The notes beneath the pieces were generated by a model. It did not search any database. It had not been told where the DNA came from and saw nothing but the letters and a program-made list of their open reading frames with translations. Below, in pieces: positions 44,550 to 54,779 of a stretch of DNA of 64,000 nt. Made by a program: the position numbers and the translations under genes. The stretch's first letter is position 1. Each line of letters starts with the position of its first letter. The stretch comes from Holacanthus passer (lineage: Eukaryota; Chordata; Actinopteri; Pomacanthidae): the NCBI GenBank assembly GCA_025331565.1, contig JAFREQ010000068.1, forward strand, positions 1,240,001 to 1,304,000, written 5' to 3'.

Positions 44550-46099
44550 TTTATTTTTGTGCCATTTTTTTCAAGTTTGCATCAATTATTTTCCATCTTT
44601 TCTCCAGTTTAGTGACATTTTCTTGGCATCACTGCAGCAGTTTTTAAATTCCTGTCGTATTTCTAAAGACTCTCTCTTGATTCTGGACATTAGTTTTGAC
44701 ATTATGTTGATTTAAAGGGAACTATTTTCACCTTTTTCAGTAAATAAACCTGAAGTCTCAGTGAATGAGGCGGAGCTGTCCGTGGTGCTGAAACCTGCGG
44801 CCTCGACCGAGAAACGGTTCATTCAGGACTGAAGCTTGTTCAGAAGAATAATAATAAAGAACAGGAATAATATCTTATTCATCCAAAGAAAACATGACAA
44901 AGCAACTTGGACTATTATTTTTTTTTATCATCAACAACCATTTCAATGGTACACCTGGAAAACTATGTGCACATGTAGAAATATTTCCTTCTTAAATATA
45001 AGCATTCATTACCTACATATAAATAACTTTCAGATCCTGGACAAAACATGTTACATAATGCTCACAAAATGGAAGGGAACTCATTGGAAAATCAGACAGA
45101 GACAACATGCAAATTATATAGAAATAAATACAATGTTTGCATCCATTCCCTTTTTTTTTTTTTTTACCCAAAATAAATTCTTCCGAGGGAATTTTTGTAA
45201 AACATCAAAAAGACTTGTATGATCCATCTACGAGGAGGGAGTATGGCCTATGGTTCAACTATAGGAGACAATAATACGTATTAACACTATACAATCTGAG
45301 CCACAAAAACACTGCCGTAGAAAGACACACAAAACACACAGATTTCCTGTCAGGGGTGAACATTGCAGTAAAGTTTGTGCCTTTTTTTTTTTTTTACTCT
45401 CGAGGAAATAATTGTGTTTATATCGATAATTTAAAGAAACTAAACTGTGAGCAGCCCTGAACAGAAACACAGCTGAGAGAGAGAGAGAGAGGCCACTTCC
45501 AAACAGCAGGGTCTATAGAGGAAAAGCAAAATGCATCTTGGAGATCTGCTGAGAGAGAGAGAGAGAGCATCCTCAGCTGGATATTAAAGGTCTCTCTACC
45601 GAACAATGCAGCTGTTGACTTGTGATCGATAACCAGGCTCCTTTTGCTACACAAAAAAATGTTCATCTTAACAAGTCCCTTCATCCACAGCTCAGTCCTA
45701 AATGTGTTTCTTAAAACGAGATTTGCTTTTGAGGTGTGTTTTCTTATTTTGATTTTCTACGCATGAAGAATCTGGACAGATGTGTCACTTGGTTCTCGGT
45801 TCAGTCACGTGTCTTTTCTTTGCAGGATCAGTCTTTGGAAAAGTTTTCATCCGACTTGCACTTGTTTTAAGTAAAAATGATTCTAAGACGACACGACTTG
45901 TCAAGATGGATATTTTTACAGCAAAGGTGTCCACTGAGCACAAGAAACGGCGCAAGGCAGAAAATAAAAATAACTGGATTGTAGTTTTCTTTTTAACTGC
46001 TTCTTATTGTCCTGGAGTCTCTGCAATTGCTTTTTCAGTGTCTAGAGGATGAGGACGCGTGTCTCTCCTCCTCTGCTCTGCTCTTCTTCCCCGGCTTCA
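44550..46099 (-). other. phox2b: phox2b 3' untranslated region (predicted)
   Basis: This is the sequence downstream of the phox2b stop on the minus strand, with A/T runs and GA microsatellites (near 45477-45491 and 45551-45568). A minus-strand AATAAA at 44550-44555 is a candidate end, giving about 1.55 kb of 3'UTR. The true end could be nearer. Confidence 0.4.
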
Positions 46100-46528
46100 T
46101 TAGAACATGCTGGTCTTTACTAATGTAGCTTTGGCTCCGTTCTGTCTTTGCAAAGACGACAGTACGCTGGCGAACGGCCCGCCCAATGAGTCCGGGATAG
46201 AGGTGATGGTCCCCGGGGCGGTGGCCCAGCCTTGGCTCGGTGCCGTCACTCCCATGCCGGTGGACACGGAGGTCTTCACCTGGTCCACCTGGCCGCTGCC
46301 GGTGGTGTTGACCTGGCCTCCGGTGGGGCTCGGTCCGCCGCAGTTGGAGGTGGGCACGGGGTTGGGGCCCGGTCCTCCCGTGCTGTCGGGGTCGGTGGAT
46401 TTGGTGTCTTTGCTGTCTTCATCTCTGGAGTCGGATTTCTTCCCGGAGCTGGACTTGGCAGCCGCCGCGGCCGCCGCAGCTGCCCGCTCCTGTTTGCGGA
46501 ACTTGGCGCGTCGGTTTTGGAACCACAC
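46100..46528 (-). CDS. phox2b: phox2b exon 3 (homeodomain end, Ala tract, C-terminus)
   Basis: After the acceptor CTTTCTCTCCAG the exon encodes VWFQNRRAKFRKQER, nine alanines with mixed GCN codons at 46457-46483, then KSSSGKKSDSRDEDSK, the STDPDSTGGPGPNPVPTS linker and the conserved C-terminus, ending ATG TTC TAA. The region where mammals have 20 alanines reads TTGSGQVDQVKTSVSTGMGV instead. Confidence 0.97.
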   Translation of the reverse strand: MWFQNRRAKFRKQERAAAAAAAAAKSSSGKKSDSRDEDSKDTKSTDPDSTGGPGPNPVPTSNCGGPSPTGGQVNTTGSGQVDQVKTSVSTGMGVTAPSQGWATAPGTITSIPDSLGGPFASVLSSLQRQNGAKATLVKTSMF

Positions 46529-47916
46529 CTGGAGAGAAAGTGCAAAAAAATAAACCAACATGAAGTTTTAGGTTGTGCCAAATAATCGTTACAACTCATC
46601 TACAATTATGCATTATTAAAAATGTCACGACCAAAAAGGCTTTTGAGGTGAATGAACTTTGCTTATAAATGCGTAAAAGTGTTCCACCTCTTTATTTTGT
46701 GCATTACTGCACCAGAATGTGCCATCATTTGGAGGCCAGTAGTTCATCATGTCAAAACATTAAACCTTTTATTTCACCAAAATCTATTAAAACTGCTTCA
46801 TTAGACTCGATGCGTTATTTTTTTTTCTTATTTGCACTATAAATCCACTCGTGCGTAATTTGTGCGTAACGGTGCGTAAAAGGCGCAGGTTGGACTCTGC
46901 CGCTGTGTGTGTACCTGCACTCGGGCTTCGGTCAGGTCGATCTTGAGTGCCAGCTCCTCTCTGGTGTAGATGTCCGGGTAGTGTGTCTCGGCAAACACCC
47001 GCTCCAGCTCCTTCAGCTGGGCGCTGGTGAAGGTGGTCCGGATGCGCCTCTGCTTCCTCTTCTCGTTCAGGCCGCCGTGATCCGTGAAGAGTTTGTAGGG
47101 AACTGGAAACCAAACCAAAAGTCAGCGTCAGGACCCGCTCTCATCCCAGAATATGAGTCAAATGGAAGCAAATCCCATATTCAGTCTAAAATCCTGTTCA
47201 GCAGCTGGACCGAAGCTCGGCTGTGCTCAGCCTCTCATCACCTGTGACTCACCTGTGAAGTGACGCCGCTGACCTGCTTAATTGTGATCTTAAACTAATT
47301 GTTGAGGCTCGAGTTTGCAAACTTGTCATAATGTTCCCATCCGCTTCTACTGTAACTCCAATTCGGCGTCAATAATGAGCTTTGGTCTTTGGTTATCTAA
47401 TTATTTTCGAAGCTTTATGTCTCATCGCAGAGTAAATAAATTATGCCGATCATTTTGGCAGCTTAAGATAATTCTGTTGGCGGTTTTGGGTGTGACTGGG
47501 ATAGTATAACCCCGTAACCGAATTACCTCCTTGCCTGCAATCGCTTCTAACGTGATAAATTCTTTCATTTGTGTAAGCAAATTTCGTTTGGTAAATACTA
47601 AACACATTTCCATTTTCAAATGCAATCAAGGCGTCCTATAATACGGCGGGTCGAGGCTCCGGAGCCGCTGCTTACCTGCGGCGTACGGGCTGCTCTGGTG
47701 GTCCCGCAGGGTCCCCAGGCTGCACGAGCCCGGCGTGAGGGACGGGCAGCCGGAGGTGGCCCCGAACGTGGTCCTGATGGGATTGTACTGAAAACCACTG
47801 GCCTGACTGCACGAACTGAAGTCCGCGTAGGCCGATGCCAGGCTCGACGTGTCCATCCCGGCCATACATGACTCGTAGGCGGAGGAATTTAGGTAAGAAT
47901 ACTCCATTTTATACAT
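46100..47916 (-). CDS. phox2b: Paired-like homeobox protein 2B (phox2b), complete, 3 exons
   Basis: The coding join is 46100-46528, 46915-47102 and 47676-47916 on the minus strand, 285 codons plus TAA. Exon 1 begins with the family-invariant MYKMEYSYLNSSAYESCMAG. The homeodomain spans about residues 98-157, split between exons 2 and 3 at VQ|VWF, with Gln at homeodomain position 50. A 9-Ala tract follows at 159-167. The C-terminus SIPDSLGGPFASVLSSLQ and the end MF match vertebrate PHOX2B. Family role: nuclear transcription factor required for autonomic ganglia, hindbrain visceral neurons and noradrenergic identity. It is shorter than human PHOX2B (314 aa) because the second alanine tract is absent. 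The teleost a/b paralogue was not resolved. Confidence 0.97.
46915..47102 (-). CDS. phox2b: phox2b exon 2 (most of the homeodomain)
   Basis: This 188-nt exon lies between TTTCCAG and CAG|GTACAC. It encodes VPYKLFTDHGGLNEKRKQRR, then RTTFTSAQLKELERVFAETH and YPDIYTREELALKIDLTEAR. It appears identical to vertebrate PHOX2A/B in this segment. Confidence 0.98.
47103..47675 (-). promoter_or_regulatory. phox2b: phox2b intron 1, candidate intronic enhancer
   Basis: This 573-nt intron is complex and non-repetitive, with several TAATTA/ATTA-type homeodomain sites, for example TCTAATTATTTTCG near 47396 and TAAATAAATTATGCC near 47433. It contrasts with the AT-filler introns of limch1. Enhancer activity is inferred, not shown. 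Confidence 0.35.
47676..47916 (-). CDS. phox2b: phox2b exon 1 (start codon and N-terminal region)
   Basis: The ATG is at 47916-47914. The 80 residues end DHQSSPYAA, and the trailing G joins exon 2 to make Val. The donor is GCAG|GTAAGC. This start is chosen because MYKMEYSYLN is the established vertebrate PHOX2B N-terminus, although the frame stays open upstream without an ATG. Confidence 0.98.
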
Positions 47917-48130
47917 TGGAGAAGGCTCGGTGGAGTTAGAAAGCTGCACCTCCCTGGAAAACAAAAAAAAAAAAAGAAAAGAAAGAAAAAAGTGGCCCCC
48001 CAAAAAAAGTGGATTGGAGGGTAAAAAACCAGAATGAGAGAGAGAGAGGAGTCGGGGGGAAGGAGGACAGGTTGGGTTTGGACTGGTTGGATGGAGGTGG
48101 AGGCTGGACGGTGGGTAGATGCTCACTGCT
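47917..48130 (-). other. phox2b: phox2b 5' untranslated region (predicted)
   Basis: About 210 nt lie between the predicted start site, some 30 nt downstream of the TATA box, and the ATG. On the minus strand it holds a long pyrimidine tract ending TGTTTTCCAG just before the ATG-proximal segment (about 47957). This looks like a splice acceptor and could mark a 5'UTR intron from a more distal promoter. Confidence 0.45.
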
Positions 48131-48156
48131 CAGCGCCTGCTCCAAAACTGGCCTCC

Positions 48157-48162
48157 TTTATA
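48157..48162 (-). promoter_or_regulatory. phox2b: phox2b TATA box
   Basis: The minus strand reads CTATAAAGG, a good TATA element about 240 nt upstream of the ATG. It predicts transcription starting near 48130. Confidence 0.6.
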
Positions 48163-48420
48163 GGAACCTAGCCCTGTTTTATGAAAAGCCCCCTAAGAGC
48201 CGCCTAGCCCGAGGTCTCTAGAGCATATAGTCCTCATAATAAACTTGGCTCTTTCCGCTTGGACAATAGCAAAGCGTTTGGTCTTATTGCGAGCGCTTTT
48301 TTACATGACAATAACTCATCAGTCTATTGGGCTGGCACTGGGGGCCCGGGCTGTCCAACCTCCCTATCATTGATCCCCTGCATCTCTAATTAGAATTTAA
48401 TACCACGCCATTACGCACCC
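48163..48420 (-). promoter_or_regulatory. phox2b: phox2b proximal promoter region
   Basis: A non-repetitive block contains a CCAAT box on the minus strand at 48326-48330 and a TAATTA homeodomain core at 48387-48392 flanked by TTAATACCACG. This is consistent with a homeodomain-regulated promoter. Conservation was not tested. Confidence 0.5.
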
Positions 48421-48626
48421 CTCCACCTCCTCCCCCCCCCCCCTCCCCTCCTCCCCCCCCTCTCCTCTCCAACCACCATCTTGCCCTTTAATTCAATCAC
48501 ACCACTTGGAAATAATGAAAGTTGGGTGACGATTCTCTCTGATCCAATTTTCTCCAAGCTTTTAAGCCTTTTAAGCGGCCGTATACCTTGGGCAGGATTT
48601 CACAGAGTATTCCCCCTCTGCCTCCT

Positions 48627-48661
<35 letters not shown>

Positions 48662-49237
48662 TCTGCTTTCTCTCCCTGCACCGAAGCTGCAAAACACGAG
48701 CTGCTTTAAATCAGGTGCAACAATTTGGAGGTTTAAAATCGTTCATCTTAAAGACATAAAAATGTGCAGCTAAAGTGAAGTCACCTGTTTCAACAGCAGC
48801 TGCTTTTGTGACCCACTTTTTTTCTGTTTGCTGCAGAAAATCATCTCACTCCACAGACTGATTTTTATTTTAGAGAAAAATATGATTTTTTACTCTGAAT
48901 ATGGATTTTTTTTTAAAATATGCACATTAATCACATCTGTAAGAAAATAGCTTTAGACTGAACCCCATTTTTATTCCACATCAAACAGCCCATTTTTTAA
49001 ACATTGTTTTTAATGTAGACTTTGAAATCAGGTTATTTCTCTGACTGTGTGGCAGCTTAACATTTAGCTAAATAAATAAAAAATCTCTTTGCATTAAAAA
49101 CACAACATTTTCCATTTTAGGCTCAGTAATAAAATAAATTCACCTGCTTTGATTTCATCTCTTTTCTGTCAAATAACCATCTTTGCTGCTCTGCTGCAGA
49201 ATCATCTGTGCAAAAAAAAAAAACTTCCGGGTGTGTT
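48421..49237. other. Upstream flank: C-rich and CT repeats, AT filler
   Basis: A C/CT-rich low-complexity run at about 48421-48472 and a (CT)n microsatellite at about 48629-48659 are present. AT-rich sequence with no ORF of interest follows. Confidence 0.7.
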
Positions 49238-49440
49238 TTTATGATTCCAATGAGTTTGTAATTGTCTTTATTACTTTCATTATTCCGTTTATTTGGCGAA
49301 TAACATGTTTGTAATGGAGGTAACGAACTGGCGCGGACTCATCGGACCTCTCAGGCTCCCAATATTGGCTGAGTGGTTAATTTGGTTTGTGTAATAAGGT
49401 GAACCGTTTTGTTTGGCTCTTACACACCCGGTGTCTCTGT
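49238..49440. promoter_or_regulatory. Candidate phox2b enhancer block A
   Basis: A complex block contains GAGTTTGTAATTGTCTTTAT, TTCATTATTCCG, GGTAACGAACTGGCGCGGAC and GGTTAATTTGG. CpG retention inside an AT-rich setting and multiple ATTA/TAAT cores suggest constraint. No coding potential was seen. Conservation could not be checked. Confidence 0.35.
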
Positions 49441-50249
49441 TTTTTCATTGGACCGAGTTCAAGTTTGAAGCTGCGGGGTTTTTTTTTTTTTCTTCCTCCA
49501 AATTATGGAAACACAAACAGGAAATCTGGTGCATCAGTGAAATTTAGCAGATGAGTGTTTGATGTTTGAGACTAAAAAAAAAAAATGTGTGTTTATTTTT
49601 AACATGTGGCTGCAGCTTCATTTTTTCATTAGAAACCTTTGTCTCACAATCTATTACATTTTATTATAGGATTATTATAGATCTGTTTTTTTCTTCTAAT
49701 TTGATTTTATCTTTCACAATATTGATCCGATTTTTCATCACAATTAAAGAAGGCTAAAAATATTAGATAAGCATTTATTTGTTGAAATCAGGGAGATATT
49801 TAAAAGAAATCAGAGGCCTTTAAACTACATGCAGGTCGAGGATGTAAAATTTTGTTCTTGAAAAGCTGAAGTGATTCTAGAGCAAATCACATTTTTATAT
49901 ATAATTTTCAAACAGATTTTCAGAAGTCAAAATCTCCAAACTGTGAGAAAAGACCTGTTCTCTTTAGATGCTGCCACCAGTTATAAATTAAATAAAGCTG
50001 CTGTTTGATGACATTTTAACTTGTTGTAGAATAAAAAATGGGCATTTTAAGAATATGGCACCAGACGTTGTTTTTTTTTTTATAAATTGAACATTTGCTC
50101 CAACAGGCTTCAGACTCACATTTGCCATCAATTATTTTTCTGCACAATTGCTGACGTGTTGCTGTGTGTTTCTGCCTTTTCTTTGCTGTGAACATTGTCT
50201 TTTCAGAGAACCCCCCCTTTAAAAAAAAAAAAGTTAATTCTTCCCTGAC
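49441..50249. other. Upstream flank: AT-rich filler
   Basis: T-rich and A-rich runs. No exon, repeat family or clear regulatory block was recognised. Confidence 0.6.
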
Positions 50250-50640
50250 ACAACTCGGTCTCTATGTAAATGTTTTCTCTTTTTATTTTCCCCTTTTCTA
50301 CACACGAGCTGGGACCCAAAAGTTGTACCAAATGCTTAATTTGATTATTGAAACCAAAGAGCCAAATGGTGCACCGTCCTCCCTCCACGCGTCTGGCAGC
50401 GAGAAAAGAAACCATCTCTGGGAATTAATCTAATAACGCTCAAAGAAACGAGAAGTCTTTTCTGATATTTCGCCGAGGCAAATACAATTATAGCTTTTAG
50501 CCACCGCTTTCTTTCACTGGAGCTGCTCTTTATTCTTGTGCTCTATAGTCCCTCCACCAGACTCCACCAGCTATTGAAACCTGCTCCTCTTTTATAGCTT
50601 CAACATCTTTTAATTCTTTCAGCTGGTTCTGCTCAGATGA
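50250..50640. promoter_or_regulatory. Candidate phox2b enhancer block B
   Basis: A non-repetitive stretch contains CTTAATTTGATTATTGAAAC, GGAATTAATCTAATAACGCT and GCCGAGGCAAATACAATTAT. Several close TAAT cores are present, including paired TAATCTAAT, a PHOX2/paired-type arrangement. Inference only. Confidence 0.35.
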
Positions 50641-50713
50641 GAAGCCGCAGTTTGTATTTTTGGTGTGAGAATATTCAATGTGAAAGGCTGCACTTTGAAT
50701 TGATTTCATGCAC

Positions 50714-50740
50714 TTTTTTTTTTTTTTTTTTTTTTTTTTT
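50714..50740. repeat. Poly(T)27 tract
   Basis: There are 27 consecutive T on the + strand. No SINE or LINE body was recognised next to it. Confidence 0.95.
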
Positions 50741-50924
50741 CATTTTGCAGGATGAAACCTTTGCGCACAGTTTGCGTCCTGGTGGCTGCAGCTTTGCGCA
50801 CAAACAGTGATTTACAGTAACATAATGATCCTTTAATTCAACTAAAGCGGCAGTTAATTCGTAATTATGTGCCAAATAAAGGGCTTCGAGCATATGCCTT
50901 CACTTAAATAAATCAGGAAAATGC

Positions 50925-51420
50925 GAGACCCTAAATTCCCCTGGCAAGTGCCGGACAATGGTCGGACAATATGGGAGCAACTCCTCTCCATTTAGTGCCA
51001 CCGTCGTTGCTCAGCAATATAGGAATGCGGGTCGACAGGAGGGACAAAAAGAGGAACAAAATGCCATTGTCTCTGGATGGATTGGATGGATCCACTCCCC
51101 CGAAAAGGCAAAGACACAGAGGAGGATAAAGAGCTGGATGGGAGGGTCCCGCTGTCACGTTTCACCTCCGACGTCTCACTCCTGCGCCCGAGGAAACCCT
51201 GCGCTGATCAAAACGGGTATTAATAAGGCCTGTGTGTCGCAGGGGAGGGGCTCGAGGGCAAGATAAAAGATTCATTTTGGGGATGCTCTCGTGGCAATTT
51301 AGTCTGATGTCTCAATTGGGCGGGATGGATAAAGGCGAGGGTCGAGCTGTCACCTGCAAAAAAACAAAACACCTGAGACAAAAAGTGATAATTCAACCAA
51401 AACATCCTGTATAATCATAT
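50925..51420. promoter_or_regulatory. Candidate phox2b enhancer block C
   Basis: About 500 bp of GC-balanced, CpG-retaining unique sequence contains CCGGACAATGGTCGGACAAT, TTGCTCAGCAATATAGGAAT, GATCAAAACGGGTATTAATA and CGTGGCAATTTAGTCTGATG. ACAATGG resembles SOX sites. It has small open frames on both strands but no splice sites or protein similarity. Confidence 0.4.
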
Positions 51421-52099
51421 TTTTCTAAGATGCCTTGAGTTTAAGAGCTCGTAAGAAAACATGTTAACACAAGAGAGAAGAGGAGGAAAGGATCCAACAT
51501 GTGAGGGAAAGGTTTTCCAGGCCCGTGCGTAAAAAGGCGCATCGCGTTTCCAAGCGCACAGATGGAAAGTGACATCTGGAGAAGAGGCGAGATTCAATTA
51601 GGAGCTGGTGTCTTCTCTCTGTGTCTGCGGGAAAGAAGCACAAAAGACTGTCTCAGTCTGATCCTGTTGTTGTTGTTGTTGTTATTATTATTAGAGGTTT
51701 TTGGACATGTTTTCACCTGATGTATCTTGGTTGAAATCTGAGGACGTTGTGCGTAAAGGTGATGGTGACAGACGGGGATGAAGAGGAGGATGAACCTTAT
51801 GCAAAAAAATACACGTTATGCATCTTTATATCTTATTATAAGTTGTTAAATATCAATATCTGGAGTCGTACTGATTTGAAAATAAAGTGGAGGAGAAAGC
51901 AACTCTAACTCTTATCAAGTTTTTATTTGGAAACAAAAAGATTCATTTACAAATTCTGCACATGAAAAAAAAAATGCTTCTCATTTTCTGCAGGTTCTTG
52001 TGTTTGTGATATTTCCATGTTGTCCATCATTAACTGGTGTCTCTGTTCCCAGGTGCTGCCTGCAGAGCCCGGCTCCTCTCTGCTGGCCTCTCCGGCCCT
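51421..52099. other. Upstream flank between candidate enhancers
   Basis: A (GTT/ATT)n microsatellite lies at about 51667-51692. The rest is unique-looking with no gene or element. Confidence 0.6.
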
Positions 52100-52500
52100 C
52101 CGAGCCTCCATCCGGGCTTCCCAAGTGACCAAGAGAGCAGCCAGTGGATTAACATAAAAATCTTATTCCGGGGGATAAGATTAGGAAACATATTACCCTC
52201 AAACGCGGCCTTGGCACGAGCGCGAGCCAGGCAAGGAATCAATTACTAAATTACTCCAACCTCTAAGTCGACATTAACGCAGAGAAATGCCATCGACCGC
52301 TCCTGAAATCAGATTTCCCAAAGATGTGATCATTAAATCTCTTGCCAGTGTTCAAGGAATTTGATTCATAAAATCGTCTGAAATGAGATGGAATTAAATT
52401 CTTATCGGGGCTCTTGTCATCGTTTCATCCCGCCGCTGTTTAACGTTGCTCAATGGCCTTCATGAGATTTTCCCTGTAAATAAACTTAGTAATTGAATCC
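52100..52500. promoter_or_regulatory. Candidate phox2b enhancer block D
   Basis: About 400 bp of complex sequence contains GGATTAACATAAAAATCTTA, GGGGGATAAGATTAGG (GATA-like), GGAATCAATTACTAAATTAC, GATTCATAAAATCG and AAACTTAGTAATTGAAT. The density of ATTA/TAAT cores and the absence of repeats make it one of the best enhancer candidates in the window. Confidence 0.42.
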
Positions 52501-52769
52501 GCCTCTTCCACGACACATTGTTTGCTTGTTATTAATTTATTGCAGGCCTGAGTCCTGGATGCTGCTGCTGCTGCTGCTGCATCTCCACCCTGCATGTTTC
52601 CATCCACATGCACCAACACTGTGTTTTTATAGAAACATCATCTGTCATTTTTCTTCTTTTCCTGCATTTCACCCCCAGTGGGGTCAAAGCATATTTTATT
52701 TAGCATAGTCTACAGGCATCACCCCCCTCCCCTCCCTCCTCCCCTTCCCCCCTCCCTCCTCCTTCCACC

Positions 52770-53240
52770 CCCACATTAGCAATTGACAATTATTAGCCCC
52801 CAGCCTCATAAATCAGCTGCATGACCCGTTATTATTGTTGAATTGAATAGCTGTTGGGGAAGTGAGGGTCAGTGTCATTAACTCGCCCTCCCCTCCTCCC
52901 TCCCCACACCCACCCACCCACCACCCTCGGGCCCCCTGAAGGCATTTGGCCCTCTATACAAGAAGGACCTGCTGGCTAATAATGCCTAAAAGCTTAATCA
53001 CACATGCATTAAGCTTGAGACAGGGGCCTTTTGTGAGCACAGAGGTTTACTGGAATTAAGCGATTAATGGTGATCTGAGGGGCAGGCGACAAGGCGAGGA
53101 TGATGGAGAGCTTTTTAATGTCCAAAAAAAAAGGGAGAGAGAGAGAGAGAGAGAGAGAGGGTGAAAGGAAGGAGGGAGGAAGGAGGGAGTGGGCAGCAAT
53201 TACAGTAGGCCCTGTCTCCCAATCCATCATAAAACGTCAA
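52770..53240. promoter_or_regulatory. Candidate phox2b enhancer block E
   Basis: It contains CACATTAGCAATTGACAATT, CGTTATTATTGTTGAATTGA, GCATTTGGCCCTCTATACAA, AAAGCTTAATCACACATGCA and TTAAGCGATTAATGGTGATC. Dense homeodomain and SOX-like sites lie in otherwise unique sequence. A GA microsatellite (53135-53159) sits inside its right edge. Confidence 0.42.
53135..53159. repeat. (GA)n microsatellite
   Basis: About 12 GA units. Confidence 0.95.
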
Positions 53241-53685
53241 GGTCATTGTGGATTATATTGATTATTATACAACCATTGTGATGTTTATTACCCCCCCCAG
53301 CTTTGATATTATAATATGCAAAAGATACCACATGTAAACACCTGCTATCAGTTTCTAAAGCTGCTAATTTGTCTCACACACCCTCCTCTCATCTCATATT
53401 CTTTTGATGGACTAAAACACGTGGAGTTTTACATGAGAGTCCTGATTTGGCCCCCAAGCCTCCATCTGCATAAACCATCAGCTCCTATGACTTATTATTT
53501 CCATATAGTCAAAAGAGTCACAACAAAAGAGTCATAACAAAAGGACCGATATTGTTTCCAATAGAGCCAAACACAGTTAATCAATCAGTTGAACACGTTA
53601 ATTGCGACATTAGGATGCTGTGTTTTCATGAATAATTTGATAATATAACAAAACATCTCCTGTGAGCAGCTCCACGTCTCTTACA

Positions 53686-53719
<34 letters not shown>

Positions 53720-54779
53720 CGGCTTTTTTTACCCACACAGGTGTTTAGAGTTGTTTTGGCTGATTAACACTATGTGGGCGTGTACAGGTGTGCTTGATTG
53801 ACATCTCTGTGTTACCTTTGTTCCACCTAAAGCCCTCACACACACACACAGGTGTTTTCAATGATTTTCATTAGACGTCTCCTCAGATCTCTTCACTTCT
53901 GTTAGATGGTTGAAGCTGTTTGGGTGAGTCAACCTTTATCATTCTCAGGGTTTGGTGATATCATGTCTGTCCCAAATCTGTTTAACATAACGTCAACCTG
54001 AGCAGAGGTCTGTCTGTACACACAGTCCTTTTATCGGTTAATGTAATTCCTTCATTTCCCCATATTTTGCAAGTTTAGATGACAGGAATCTTTGAATGAC
54101 TCTAAATGAAGTAAATGAACATCTAAAACATCCGAGACTGAGGAACATAAGCAACATTTATAGTTTGCATTTGTTCAACCAGGCACCAGCTTATGTTTTT
54201 TTTTCCCTCATTTATTTCATTAATATTTTAAATGTGAAAGAAATATGAAAATTCAATTCAGTTTGTGGAAGTATTTACTGCTCTCACTCTCTTCATCTAA
54301 CAGATTAACAGTTACCTTTCAGGGATCAATTAACCCTTTAGGTTTTTTCATGTTTTCTTTGCTTGTTTGTGTTTTGATGCTCAGTTGTGCAAATCTCAGT
54401 CAACACTGTCTTAATGTTAAGACTTAAACTTGATATGACCAAATATTAACTATTGGGGGCAATAATACTATTTATTATATAAATTGCATTTTCCTCATCA
54501 CTCTTTGTTTAGATGTAGATTTGTTCGAAGAGAGGGTTGATTTGAGAACGTTAAATCAGGTAAAACCCTGAACACAGCTGAAGACTTTTGTTTACAAAAA
54601 AACATGTATTGATTTTGGAAATATAATCTAATGTTTATTGCTCAATTTAGAAAAAATATACTTACTTATTTTTTAAATAAAGAGCTCAACATCAGCCAAT
54701 AATCTCAAAGATACAACATGAGAGCAGGTGCTGATTTTTGATCCGTTTATCTAAACACCACAAAGGTTTTGATTTCCTG
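53241..54779. other. Upstream flank with (CA)n microsatellite
   Basis: A (CA)16 run lies at 53686-53717 and a short CA run near 53838-53850. Otherwise AT-rich with no gene. Confidence 0.7.

Noticed and set aside
46107..46585. Two long + strand open frames over phox2b exon 3
   Set aside because: They are GC-driven antisense shadows of the phox2b coding exon, with no similarity or splice sites.
47917..48126. In-frame upstream extension of phox2b by about 70 residues
   Set aside because: The frame is open but has no ATG, is low complexity (Ser/Pro/Phe runs) and overlaps the predicted leader. MYKMEYSYLN is the established start.
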